Part shown: piece after piece, positions 1 through 8,666 of the stretch
Numbering within the stretch: the stretch's first letter is position 1
Layout of the letters: each line of letters opens with the position of its first letter
DNA from: Bacteroidales bacterium
GTDB lineage: Bacteria > Bacteroidota > Bacteroidia > Bacteroidales > UBA4417
Direction: 5' to 3'
NCBI GenBank assembly: GCA_030654075.1
Contig: JAURYB010000084.1
Coordinates: forward strand, 1-64,000
Length of the DNA: 64,000 nucleotides
The notes under the pieces: model-generated
Database searches by the model: none
Told to the model about the DNA's origin: nothing
The model's input: the letters and a program-made list of their open reading frames with translations, nothing else
Translations under genes and position numbers: made by a program

Positions 1-10
1 TCTTTATCAA

Positions 11-925
11 TTAAATGGTTAAATAATTATTTGTTTGAAACAGACGAAGAGTTAAATCCTTTATTCTTGTGGAACAGGATGACACAGAAAGAAGTTTACT
101 GAATTCACTGGCAATTTCCTGTGATGGAGCTGCCTTTTTCGACCAGGTCAACTGCCCGAATTCAGCATAAAGCTTATTTTTGATTGCTGATTTTACAGAA
201 CTATTTAATTCGGCATCGGTTATAAATATATCAATATTCAAATGCTCCGTTCTGTCTCTGTTGCATTCGCAAACTACAATTGGGATGTAAGATGTGCCGA
301 CCTTTGAAATACTGGAGTCACTGATTAATATCTCATCTGTCAGTTTTTTCTGTATGTTCATTTCATGTATGAACCACTTCATGGAATTGATAACATTTTG
401 CCCTTTTTGCTTGATATTCGAAGCAATTATTTTTTGACTGGTCGAAATTGATTCTAATTGAGATATAGGTATGGTTGCAGTCAGGTATTTTGTACGGTTC
501 GAAACCTTATCAATTTCTTTACTGGCAAAGTCAATGGTTGGTTTGTCAAGTTCGAAGACCCGGTTCTTTAAATTAGTATTAAGTCCGTCAAAAAGTTTGG
601 TGTAGCGCTTTGCTATCATATTATAATCCCTTTCCATTCGGGACTTAATGCTGAGCAAGGCTTTTTTTTGTTGAACCAGTTGCATAATATTCGAATCAAC
701 TTCACTCTGAAATTTTGCAAGTTTCTGTGAAATCTGCGAGCGAATCAGGGAATAAAATCCTTTGTTTACATTGTTGCAAACATGATCAGCGGCTCTTACC
801 TCGGCAGCAATAACAGCGGTTTGCATTGCTACCACCGCACCGGTAGTTATATTTACATGGCGTGAAACGCTACTCATTTCATCAGCCATTGGTTGTGTAT
901 CGACAGTATAATTAAATGTTGCCAT
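11..925 (-). CDS. Hypothetical helical protein, last gene of the zinc-ribbon/SPFH cluster
   Basis: I do not recognise the family of this 304-residue protein. It has no signal peptide and no clear membrane segment. Residues about 55-150 are rich in Lys, Glu, Gln and Leu in heptad-like spacing, which suggests a long helical or coiled-coil part; a smaller, mixed C-terminal part begins near residue 215 with a Cys-Glu-Cys motif. It starts at an ATG 57 bp after the stop of the coiled-coil zinc-ribbon gene and is the last visible gene of a leftward run of four. That position suggests a soluble partner of the neighbouring membrane and SPFH proteins. A remote relation to PspA/ESCRT-III-type helical proteins is possible but is not shown by any motif I can see. 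Confidence 0.7.
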   Translation of the reverse strand: MATFNYTVDTQPMADEMSSVSRHVNITTGAVVAMQTAVIAAEVRAADHVCNNVNKGFYSLIRSQISQKLAKFQSEVDSNIMQLVQQKKALLSIKSRMERDYNMIAKRYTKLFDGLNTNLKNRVFELDKPTIDFASKEIDKVSNRTKYLTATIPISQLESISTSQKIIASNIKQKGQNVINSMKWFIHEMNIQKKLTDEILISDSSISKVGTSYIPIVVCECNRDRTEHLNIDIFITDAELNSSVKSAIKNKLYAEFGQLTWSKKAAPSQEIASEFSKLLSVSSCSTRIKDLTLRLFQTNNYLTI

Positions 926-982
926 AATCTAATGATTTAAAGGAGATTAAATATTTATTGTGTAAAAAATATTATCCAACTG

Positions 983-3373
983 TCAGCTCTTTGGCAGTGG
1001 ATTGCCACAATTAATGCAAAATTGATATTCCGGTCCATTAGATGTATTACAATTCGGACACATATTCTGATCTGTCAACTCTTGAGTGTTTCCTTCATCT
1101 TCGTCTTCATCTTGTACTTCATTTTCTTCCTGTTCTTCAATAATAGCGTCAATGGCTTCGGTTCTAATGAAATTATCCATAGGTTCAAAACCCAGTTTCT
1201 CTAGGATAGTTTTTAATTCAGAATCAGGTAATTTTTCAAGATATTCTTTTGAATAGTCACTGATTACATCTTCGTTTTGATTCTCTTCTTCATCCTCATC
1301 TAAAAATTCAACTTCTTCATCTTCATTTATAACATCAACTTCATCATTTGCAACTATTTGATTAGGACTTTCTTGATTTTCTGATTTTTCAACTATCAAA
1401 TCAGTCTCCTTTACAATAACCTCATTTATGGCTATTTCAGTTTGATTCTCATTCTCATTTACTGAACCACTTCCCACAAATTCATCCGATATGACTGTTT
1501 CCTCCTTTGTTATTTCGGTTGAAATCAAATCTTCATCAAGTTCCCTGAGCGCGTTTTTAGCGATAACCGGAAGATTTAGCGACATGTGTTCATAAATTAT
1601 GTCTTCTACGCTTGGCACCGGAGGCATTTCGGAATTTTTTGCAAATAGAGCATTAACTGAAATTAATGGTTTTCTTCTCTCATCCAGCTCATGTAACTCT
1701 CCGGCTGCAACAGCTGTATCTCTTGAATTCCCATCACGAAGAAGCGCATCGTAATAATCAATATGTTCAAATTTTTCTGCCTTAATATCTATGTCTTCTT
1801 TTAACCGCTCCATGTAGTTTTCAAACTCCATCTGTACATTTTGAAATTCCTTCGACTGTATTTCAAACGCCTGGAAAACTTCAGCTTCATTACTACTAGC
1901 AGTAACAACAGTGGAATCTAAAGATCCATCTGATTGAGACATACTATCTTCTGTCTTTTTAAGTGAAGCCATTGTATTGTATGCGGCAACATAATCTCTT
2001 AAACTGGCGCGCATTAAATTAATTAAGTCAGCGCTTTCAGCCCGGTTACGTCCATAAAAATCTTCGGTATCCTGGTGCCACTTATTTAAGTAACTTATTT
2101 TCTGATCCTTTATATGGTTGTATATTTTTAAACGTTCAATACGGGTTTCATTCATCAGATTCTGAACCATAGGCGCAACAATTTCCTCATGGATCTGATG
2201 AATCCCAAAAGGGAAGTTTGTAGAACTTCCGTCTTCGGCCACCCAGCTATCTGAAAGTAAATTGTATTTTGTCCTGGAGCTTTCTTTTAATTGGAATGGA
2301 ACATAATCCTGAACGGAATCCCCATAATTAAAACTTTCGTTGCGAATTCTCTCAATTTCAGATGCTTCCAAGGTAGGGGAGTAGTGATTGTACGGGGATT
2401 TTAAAATCTTGTACAAAACTTTATTAGACTCAAATACAATTTTGTTGGTCGAAGCGACTTTTAGAGCAGAGATAGCTTGAACTGAATTGGCCATGGTAAC
2501 CATTAACCCTTTCAAAACATCCTCAAATTGTGCGCTGTGACGTGACAGTGAGTCTTTTAATTTATTGAGCTCCTGGAATTTTGCAATATCATCGATATAC
2601 TTTTGAGTGTCGAAAACTTCGATAGTCGGCGCGCCGTCAGGAATTTCCGAAGTAGAATATTCCTTAATAAAATCCACATAACTGCTGTTATTTGCAACTA
2701 ATGGTAACGAAACAGACGTTACATCCAGATCATCCATACAATAAGAAATTGTACGCAGCGATCGCTCAAGATTGCCAAAATAGTCATGCTGATTTAATTG
2801 TTGCATGGATCGCGAATACTGCTCTGTATCTATTTCTTCAATATCGTTGGAACTTTCAACCAATGGAGCTTCTGCTGATAATTTTTCCAAATCCGCAATC
2901 TTTTCAATCAATAAATCGTTTTGCTTCGACAACTGAAGCTTTACTTCTGATTCTTCAACTAAACCAGTATGGTCCACCATAAAACTTTTGTTCTCATACT
3001 TTATCTGTTCAGCAATCGGCACATAGGCCACGCCCAGTTTACTGACTTTATAATCTCTGAAGATTTCAGTATGTAATTTCTTAAATTCAACTATTCTTTC
3101 ATTCAATGCATCTATTTGCTTGATAATTCCTTTTTCTTTCAAGAGGAAAATTATGTAAGGAATAATCAGAATACAAAGTAGCCATTTCCATAATACTGCT
3201 TTCGACAAATCCTGATCTAAAATCAATTTGTCCCCTTCAAGTGTGGCAATTTCTTTTTCAATACGTTCTTCCTCCTGAACTATTTTCTCAGCCATTTGCT
3301 GATAGTAGTTAAATAATATCCTAGCCTGATCTTGATAGACATTACTGGATTCCGCGAAAATTTTACCTTTCAT
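983..3373 (-). CDS. Coiled-coil membrane protein with acidic linker and C-terminal zinc ribbon
   Basis: This is a 796-residue protein of unknown function. Residues about 25-57 are a charged helix, a hydrophobic segment at 59-78 is probably the only membrane span, and residues 80-560 are mostly helical and coiled-coil-like. Residues about 640-770 form a very acidic linker rich in Glu, Asp and Asn. The end is a four-cysteine zinc ribbon (C772, C775, C786, C789). Inside the linker, around residues 710-750, is a short helix-turn-helix stretch resembling SAP/HeH modules. The gene lies 17 bp from the upstream four-helix membrane protein and is probably co-transcribed with it. Zinc ribbons of this kind recur in three genes of the cluster, which suggests a shared assembly principle; the function is unknown. 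Confidence 0.75.
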   Translation of the reverse strand: MKGKIFAESSNVYQDQARILFNYYQQMAEKIVQEEERIEKEIATLEGDKLILDQDLSKAVLWKWLLCILIIPYIIFLLKEKGIIKQIDALNERIVEFKKLHTEIFRDYKVSKLGVAYVPIAEQIKYENKSFMVDHTGLVEESEVKLQLSKQNDLLIEKIADLEKLSAEAPLVESSNDIEEIDTEQYSRSMQQLNQHDYFGNLERSLRTISYCMDDLDVTSVSLPLVANNSSYVDFIKEYSTSEIPDGAPTIEVFDTQKYIDDIAKFQELNKLKDSLSRHSAQFEDVLKGLMVTMANSVQAISALKVASTNKIVFESNKVLYKILKSPYNHYSPTLEASEIERIRNESFNYGDSVQDYVPFQLKESSRTKYNLLSDSWVAEDGSSTNFPFGIHQIHEEIVAPMVQNLMNETRIERLKIYNHIKDQKISYLNKWHQDTEDFYGRNRAESADLINLMRASLRDYVAAYNTMASLKKTEDSMSQSDGSLDSTVVTASSNEAEVFQAFEIQSKEFQNVQMEFENYMERLKEDIDIKAEKFEHIDYYDALLRDGNSRDTAVAAGELHELDERRKPLISVNALFAKNSEMPPVPSVEDIIYEHMSLNLPVIAKNALRELDEDLISTEITKEETVISDEFVGSGSVNENENQTEIAINEVIVKETDLIVEKSENQESPNQIVANDEVDVINEDEEVEFLDEDEEENQNEDVISDYSKEYLEKLPDSELKTILEKLGFEPMDNFIRTEAIDAIIEEQEENEVQDEDEDEGNTQELTDQNMCPNCNTSNGPEYQFCINCGNPLPKS

Positions 3374-3390
3374 AATGTTAAACTTTAATA

Positions 3391-4101
3391 TTAATTTGTA
3401 AAAATCTGTTTTCTTTCCTTGTAGGTGCGTTCACAACGTTGGATATTCTCTATGATTTTTTCATAATTAAGGGGAATATCAAAAAGGCAATCTTTAATGG
3501 TATTCATTTCATTTAAAAAATCCGATTCTAAGTCTAAGGCTTCTTTATTATTGCAGGGAGAGATAAAGCGCAGGTTTTCATGTATTGTGGTTATTCTTGA
3601 TTTTACATCAGTTGGAATTGTTGCCATCTGATCTATTTTTCGCAACACATTCTTGGTTGCCATATTCATCTCATCCAAATGATAACGGTTTAGGCTTTGT
3701 TCAGCAAATACTTCATGAACTTTTTTAGAGGATGATATTGCTATATATAACCCAAGGGAAAGTAAAAAGAAGAATATACCTTGGATTAAAATCTGGCTAT
3801 TAATTTCGATTGGCTTTACCGTATTGGAAATAATCATTGCAGCAATAGCAGCTACAGTGTACACTGAAGTGAAGAGCCATCTCAAACCCAACGAACCAAT
3901 AGTTTTTTGTGATTTATCTTTAAAATCAACCATTGGGAATATAATATCGAGAAAGAAAAGAGCATAAATAATTGTAGATACAATTATATTCAGAGCTAAG
4001 AGCTCGTTGGCAAGGTTTTTCCCAAAATACAGAAAACAAATTATTATTAATGCCTCACCTGCTAACATAAACAAGATAGAAAACGTCTTATTTGAATTCA
4101 T
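3391..4101 (-). CDS. Four-helix integral membrane protein of unknown function
   Basis: This 236-residue protein has four hydrophobic segments, at about residues 5-26, 34-58, 72-94 and 103-124. A cytosolic helical tail of about 110 residues follows, with a predicted coiled-coil character. There is no cleavable signal peptide and no enzyme motif that I recognise. It sits between the SPFH zinc-ribbon gene (18 bp upstream) and the long coiled-coil zinc-ribbon gene (17 bp downstream), so the three are probably one transcript. By position it is a candidate membrane anchor for the SPFH protein, comparable in role to the small membrane proteins beside B. subtilis YdjI. That comparison is inferred from gene order only. 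Confidence 0.75.
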   Translation of the reverse strand: MNSNKTFSILFMLAGEALIIICFLYFGKNLANELLALNIIVSTIIYALFFLDIIFPMVDFKDKSQKTIGSLGLRWLFTSVYTVAAIAAMIISNTVKPIEINSQILIQGIFFFLLSLGLYIAISSSKKVHEVFAEQSLNRYHLDEMNMATKNVLRKIDQMATIPTDVKSRITTIHENLRFISPCNNKEALDLESDFLNEMNTIKDCLFDIPLNYEKIIENIQRCERTYKERKQIFTN

Positions 4102-4119
4102 TTTATTGATTTTTATAGG

Positions 4120-5391
4120 TTAACCATTTTTTTGACCACATTTTGGACAGAATTTAATATTTGGTGTTAACGCAGTACCACAACGGGTGCATTTCCCTTC
4201 CGATACAGGTTTACCGCAGCTGCCACAAAATCCGGAACCAGAGGCAATCGGGGCATTGCAATTTGAGCATAACGCTAGATCCATTGATAATTGCTGCCCA
4301 CAACTCACGCATCGTTTTGCATTTTTATCATTATCGGTGCCGCATTTTGGGCAAGGGCAATATTCATCGCCACAAAAAGGGCAGAATTTCTGGTTGCTGG
4401 CAAATTTCTTAGAGCAATTAGAGCAATAAACTTCTCTTGCAGCCACAATCGGTTGCTGATTCCCCGCCTGACCGCCTGTATTATTAGGATTAAAAGTTGG
4501 TTGATTATATTGTGGCTGCATAATTCCCCCGCCACCACCCATTCCGCCCATCATATTTGTGGCTACAATTGCGCCTAAAAGCCCTCCACTATTATTCGAC
4601 ATGCCATCAACGGCATCCTTTGCAACCTCAAATGCCTGAGATTGTTGCCAGGTATACCCTCCGATAGCTTGTGCGCTTTGCCTTGAAATAGCTTCAAGGA
4701 TTCTTTCCCCTGCTGGATTTGAGCTATCAATCTCAACGGTTGTTATGTAAAATTTAGTTAACTCAAAACCTATATTTTCCCAAAAAGGAAGCATGATGGA
4801 ACGCAAGTGTTCTGACATACTATCCAGGTGAGCTGAAATCTGCTTCAATCCAATTCTGTTGTTAATCATAAATTGCATAAGTGCCGACTTCGTTTTAGTT
4901 GAAGATTCTCCTACAAACTGGTCAGTCAAATCCGTTTGACTAAAGATCTCTTTTGTGCCGACTATTTTAATTAAAAAACGTTCGGCATCAATAATCTTCA
5001 ATCCGTACCTTCCATTAGCGACTAAAGGGATGTTGGTATTATAGTCAGCATCATGGATATCCATTCGGTTAATTTCCCAGTCAATGTTATAAGGCTGGAG
5101 CATATTTACAAACCAAATTTCAGCTGTAAATGGGTTCTTGTTTTCTTTTGAAGTCAAACTTCCAAATGGTATCCCGTAAAAGTTTCTTAGAAATGGGAGA
5201 TTCTCTGTATTCAGGGTATGCTTCCCAGGTCCGAATTTGCCCTCGATTTTTCCTTTTGAAAATAAAAATGCCATCTGTGATTCCTGCACAATAAGCTGGG
5301 TGTATGTGCTAAGGTTAGTTTCCGGAAATCTGTAAGCATAAATGGTTTGATTCCCTTGTGGGGCCCATCTTACCAAATCTATTAGTGCCAT
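4120..5391 (-). CDS. SPFH-domain protein with multiple C-terminal zinc ribbons (YdjI-like)
   Basis: This 423-residue protein has an N-terminal SPFH/virion-core-like domain (about residues 1-245) of the type found in B. subtilis YdjI. A Gly/Asn/Gln-rich linker follows at about 255-315. The remaining hundred residues carry eight CxxC motifs, enough for four zinc ribbons. There is no signal peptide or membrane helix, so it should be cytoplasmic and membrane-associated, as SPFH proteins scaffold membrane domains. It is the first gene of the four-gene leftward run and follows a 924-bp gap. In B. subtilis the YdjGHI proteins recruit PspA to the membrane; no obvious PspA is seen here. The domain call is firm, the biological role is not. 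Confidence 0.85.
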   Translation of the reverse strand: MALIDLVRWAPQGNQTIYAYRFPETNLSTYTQLIVQESQMAFLFSKGKIEGKFGPGKHTLNTENLPFLRNFYGIPFGSLTSKENKNPFTAEIWFVNMLQPYNIDWEINRMDIHDADYNTNIPLVANGRYGLKIIDAERFLIKIVGTKEIFSQTDLTDQFVGESSTKTKSALMQFMINNRIGLKQISAHLDSMSEHLRSIMLPFWENIGFELTKFYITTVEIDSSNPAGERILEAISRQSAQAIGGYTWQQSQAFEVAKDAVDGMSNNSGGLLGAIVATNMMGGMGGGGGIMQPQYNQPTFNPNNTGGQAGNQQPIVAAREVYCSNCSKKFASNQKFCPFCGDEYCPCPKCGTDNDKNAKRCVSCGQQLSMDLALCSNCNAPIASGSGFCGSCGKPVSEGKCTRCGTALTPNIKFCPKCGQKNG

Positions 5392-6315
5392 AAATTTATT
5401 TTTAAGATTAAACTTTCTCTCGCGAATGAATTAATCTGAGTTAAAGTAATAAAGTGTATTCTTGGTATTGATATTTTTAAATGTAAAATGGCTTGTCAGT
5501 TTATCAATTCGCCGACTAATCAGGACGTCGCTTGCAATGTAATAGACTTACTTTTAAAAACTGTTTTAATTCAAGCAAATATTCTGATTAAGGTACAAAG
5601 AGAAACTATTTGTGTGGGGCAAAAATTAACAGTTTGATCATACATTTTAGAGTTAAAAAACTTGCTCGCAGTAAGCAGGGTTAACTCATATTCAAAATTC
5701 AAAGGAGTGATGCTTTTTTTGATTTAAATATGAAATTTAGCCACTCTGCATAAAACAATTCAGTTAAAAAACCGACATGGCTAATGTCATTTTATGGTCA
5801 AAGATTTGCGTTAAGGGGAGTCAATTTCTTTTAATTATTAAGATCTTATATATGTCTGTCTGTTTTTGGTCAGATTAATTTAAATACAATGTACAAAATG
5901 CAATATTCCTAAATGGCCGGATGTTATGATTTAAAATGAGATAAACGGTCTAGTAGGCTTATTTCCAATTCTATCTCTCAAAGATATGGAACAAACTGAT
6001 TTAATTATGCTAATTTATATGTAATTTATTTCGATTATAAATAGCAATTGTTAACTTTATTATTCAATTGGGTTTTACAACCTGATTTTCAATAAAAAAT
6101 GGATGGGAAACATGTATAATCATGTAAAATATTGATTAAGGCGGAAGAGAGTTGTAATAAATGGGAGATAATCTCAAAATTTGTTTAAAGACAATTATTA
6201 TACGCCCGTCTGAAATCATCGGGATTATTAAATATTGTTATGATATATGGTTTGAGAAACAACAGACTTCCTTTACTGGGTAATTAGTTAGTGAAATGCA
6301 GAATCTGACTATGTG
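5392..6315. other. 924-bp AT-rich intergenic stretch
   Basis: No credible coding sequence is seen here on either strand. The stretch is AT-rich and lies between the zinc-ribbon/TonB gene and the SPFH gene, both read leftward. It should contain the promoter of the SPFH operon, but I find no exact TAnnTTTG element on the minus strand near 5391. I also see no tRNA, strong hairpin or repeat array in it. Confidence 0.6.
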
Positions 6316-7206
6316 TTATAATGAAAACTTCATTGGTAAATTATATTGTACCCGAACAGGTTTATCCGCTTGTTTACCGGGAATCCAATTCGGCATTGCT
6401 TTAATCAGGCGGATTGCTTCTTCATCGCACCCGCCGCCAATGCCCTTGAGAATTCTTATAGCTGAAAGGCTGCCATCAGTTTCAACCACGAAACTGGTAT
6501 AAACTATTCCCTGTATACCCGATTCCTGTGCATTCAGCGGATACCTGATATTGTTCCGGATATATCTGACCAAAGCTTCATTGCCACCAAGAAAGAATGG
6601 CATATTGGGAATAAAAGTTAATATTTTTTCTTCGGTTAATTCATGATTCTTTATTGACGCGTCTTTTTCCGTGGAAGATACTGAAAATGCATCTTCGTGT
6701 TTTGTTTCAGAATTTTCAGCAAGAGATGTATTTTGTGCGTTAGCTGACTGACCGGAATAATCAGACTGTTGGCTTTTGGTGTATGTTGTAGTTTCTTTCT
6801 CAGCCGGTTGAATATTGTCCTTTGGCAGAGTTTGATCGGAAACAGACGGATTTGAACCAGTTTCATCAACTTGCAGGGCTTTATTTTGGACAAGGCTTGT
6901 GGTATCTGCCTGTTGATGCCCTGATTGAGATTCGGTTATGTATTTCTCAAAAACAATATATGATAAAATAATTATTGCAACAACTGAACTGATTATTATC
7001 CAGATGAGATTATTGCTTTTAGATTTAGGAAACTCTATCCTTGGCTGATCAGGTTGATTAACCTCATTTGGTTTGACAAAATCATTGATTGGCTGTATCT
7101 CAGGCCTGGCTATTCCTGTATGTTGAACAGGTTTTAACTGGGCACCACAGAAACCACAAAAAAGTGCTGAATCCCCAATCGTTTTATTGCATTTATAACA
7201 AATCAT
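6316..7206 (-). CDS. Zinc-ribbon / transmembrane / TonB C-terminal domain protein
   Basis: This 296-residue protein combines three parts. An N-terminal zinc ribbon has C3, C6, C17 and C20. A hydrophobic segment at about residues 66-88 is the likely single membrane span. A Ser/Thr/Gln/Asp-rich linker leads to a TonB C-terminal domain from about residue 203 to the end, with the usual G-V-V-like strand, the G-I-G-G-G-C-D-E-E-A motif and the W-I-P-G-K motif. TonB proteins pass proton-motive energy from ExbBD to outer-membrane receptors. Here the short N-terminal cytoplasmic tail is replaced by a zinc ribbon. No exbB or exbD is nearby. The zinc-ribbon theme links it to the cluster downstream, although 924 bp separate them. 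Confidence 0.8.
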   Translation of the reverse strand: MICYKCNKTIGDSALFCGFCGAQLKPVQHTGIARPEIQPINDFVKPNEVNQPDQPRIEFPKSKSNNLIWIIISSVVAIIILSYIVFEKYITESQSGHQQADTTSLVQNKALQVDETGSNPSVSDQTLPKDNIQPAEKETTTYTKSQQSDYSGQSANAQNTSLAENSETKHEDAFSVSSTEKDASIKNHELTEEKILTFIPNMPFFLGGNEALVRYIRNNIRYPLNAQESGIQGIVYTSFVVETDGSLSAIRILKGIGGGCDEEAIRLIKAMPNWIPGKQADKPVRVQYNLPMKFSL

Positions 7207-7788
7207 GGAAATGGTATTCTATTTAATTGTGTGATAGTCAAAAGCAATGGATCAAATTAGGCTCTTTGCAGGAGAGTAAAAATATGGTAATTTGAGTGTT
7301 TCAAATATAGAGATTATATTTATAAGATAGATAAAATTCTTATTAGACTGCCGTAAAGTATTTTCTTCCAGTGAAATGCATCTAAAAACGTATATTCTTA
7401 AGATTTCATTCTTAAATTTAGCTTGATTTGATTTTGAAACCTCTATTGTTAAATTCATTTCTGGTTAGTGGAACAGTGTCTTTTTCGTCGTAATAAACCT
7501 CAGACATGTTCCAACGTGGAGGTAAAACATTTTTTTAACTATTAACATCAATTTGCCATTCATCTTCCTTTGTCAGCACTATGGGAAATTAATTTTCCAA
7601 AGCGATTTATTCAAGTATTATAACTGGAGATGTAAATTGAAATTTGTGATAGAATGATTATTAATAGCATGATTAATTATAGTGTGTTAATAGTATGAAA
7701 GACAGTGCAATTAGACATTTAATAAATCATAATATTAACGCTAACAGATACTCTTCTTAAAGATCCTGAGCTAGCCCCCCCCTGAAAA
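7207..7788. other. Intergenic stretch without a supported gene
   Basis: About 580 bp between the zinc-ribbon/TonB gene and the tRNA-Phe terminator. It is AT-rich and includes a run of eight C at 7775-7782. A 68-codon open frame at 7252-7458 has no recognisable features and I do not support it as a gene. I see no RNA gene or repeat in it. Confidence 0.5.
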
Positions 7789-7819
7789 CAAAAAAGGACC
7801 GGAAGTAAATCCAGTCCTT
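7789..7819 (-). terminator. Intrinsic terminator of tRNA-Phe
   Basis: On the minus strand a 9-bp stem (arms 7810-7818 and 7795-7803, one G-U pair) is followed by a run of T. It starts 14 bases past the 3' end of the tRNA, where a terminator is expected. Confidence 0.75.
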
Positions 7820-7832
7820 AAGTCCCTTTGGG

Positions 7833-7905
<73 letters not shown>

Positions 7906-8032
7906 GTTTTGATAGGGACTGCAAAAGTAGCATTATTTTTTAAAATCCTACTATTTTGACAAAGAATTTTTTGTGAAAGCAAAAAAAACATCAATTTTCT
8001 GAAAAACAATGCAAAAAAAAAGTACACTTTAG

Positions 8033-8062
8033 TTTGGGAGTTAAAAAAACTCCCTATATTTG
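8033..8062 (+). promoter_or_regulatory. Bacteroidota-type promoter of the HU gene with a dyad in the spacer
   Basis: A perfect -33 TTTG (8033-8036) and -7 TATATTTG (8055-8062, matching TAnnTTTG) are separated by 18 bp. The HU start codon lies 47 bp downstream. The spacer contains a perfect inverted repeat, GGGAGTT (8036-8042) and AACTCCC (8048-8054), around five A. This could be an operator or only a structural feature. Confidence 0.75.
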
Positions 8063-8109
8063 CAGCCCATTAAGAAATTTATAATCAATTCATTAAAACA
8101 TTTTGAAAA

Positions 8110-8394
8110 ATGACTAAAGCAGAAATCGTTGCTGAAATAGCCAGTAAAACAAACATTGAGAAAGTAGCTGTACAGCAGACCGTAGAATCATTCATGGATG
8201 CTATTAAAAAAGCAATGGCTGATGGCGAAAATGTTTACCTCAGAGGGTTTGGAAGTTTCGTAGTGAAACAAAGAGCTGAAAAAACCGGCCGTAACATTTC
8301 AAAGAATACGACTATCATTATTCCCGCTCACAACATTCCTTCATTCAAGCCAGCAAAGGTTTTTGTTAGCGAAGTGAAGAATAAAGTAAAGTAA
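8110..8394 (+). CDS. HU/IHF-family DNA-binding protein
   Basis: This 94-residue protein is a full-length HU: an N-terminal helical dimerisation part starting M-T-K-A-E-I-V, the conserved G-F-G-S-F turn near residues 47-51, and a basic beta-arm carrying G-R-N near residue 60 and a proline (I-P-A-H) near residue 76. HU bends and compacts DNA non-specifically in the nucleoid. It starts at an ATG after an A-rich leader and a consensus promoter. The bS22-like miniprotein gene follows 31 bp downstream and probably shares its transcript, which ends at the strong hairpin at 8534-8581. HU versus a more specialised IHF-like paralogue cannot be settled from sequence alone. Confidence 0.95.
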   Translation: MTKAEIVAEIASKTNIEKVAVQQTVESFMDAIKKAMADGENVYLRGFGSFVVKQRAEKTGRNISKNTTIIIPAHNIPSFKPAKVFVSEVKNKVK

Positions 8395-8425
8395 TTTAGA
8401 ATCCCCGATCATTAATAAGTAAATC

Positions 8426-8515
8426 ATGCCAAGCGGAAAGAAGAGAAAGAGACATAAAATGTCGACGCATAAACGTAAAAAACGTTTACGTAAGAACCGT
8501 CACAAGAAGAAATAA
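8426..8515 (+). CDS. AURKAIP1/COX24-type ribosomal miniprotein (bS22-like), 29 residues
   Basis: A short ATG frame encodes 29 residues beginning M-P-S-G-K-K-R-K and ending in three lysines; about two thirds are Lys, Arg or His. The core M-S-T-H-K-R-K-K-R-L-R-K-N matches the AURKAIP1/COX24 (mS38) family. A mycobacterial member, bS22, is a small-subunit ribosomal protein near the decoding region. In Bacteroidota this gene is typically found between HU and rng, as here. It lies 31 bp after HU and just before a terminator. It is easily missed because of its length. The ribosomal role is inferred from the family. Confidence 0.8.
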   Translation: MPSGKKRKRHKMSTHKRKKRLRKNRHKKK

Positions 8516-8533
8516 CCACGATTAAACTTTATG

Positions 8534-8581
8534 ATTTCATCACATGAAACGTGTGTTATTTCATGTGATGAAATTTTTTTT
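8534..8581 (+). terminator. Strong intrinsic terminator after HU/bS22-like
   Basis: A perfect 16-bp stem (8534-8549 with 8559-8574) closes a 9-nt loop and is followed by eight T. It separates the HU/bS22-like transcript from rng, so rng needs its own promoter in the 85 bp that follow. Confidence 0.93.
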
Positions 8582-8666
8582 ACTTACTTTTACCCTCACA
8601 TCTGAATGCAAATCATGAAGCATACTGATGTGCAATGGTGTAAATATCTGAAAAGCTAATACAGCT

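Noticed and set aside
4161-4578. Several overlapping opposite-strand frames across the zinc-ribbon coding region.
   Set aside because: They are shadows of the Cys-rich SPFH gene; the protein in the minus frame has clear domain structure.
7252-7458. A 68-codon leftward frame upstream of the zinc-ribbon/TonB gene.
   Set aside because: Composition matches AT-rich intergenic DNA and nothing in it resembles a known domain.
8480-8491. AAACGTTT-like palindrome similar to the LacI operator core.
   Set aside because: It lies inside the bS22-like coding sequence, lacks the outer CG/GC bases and is explained by Lys-Arg codons.
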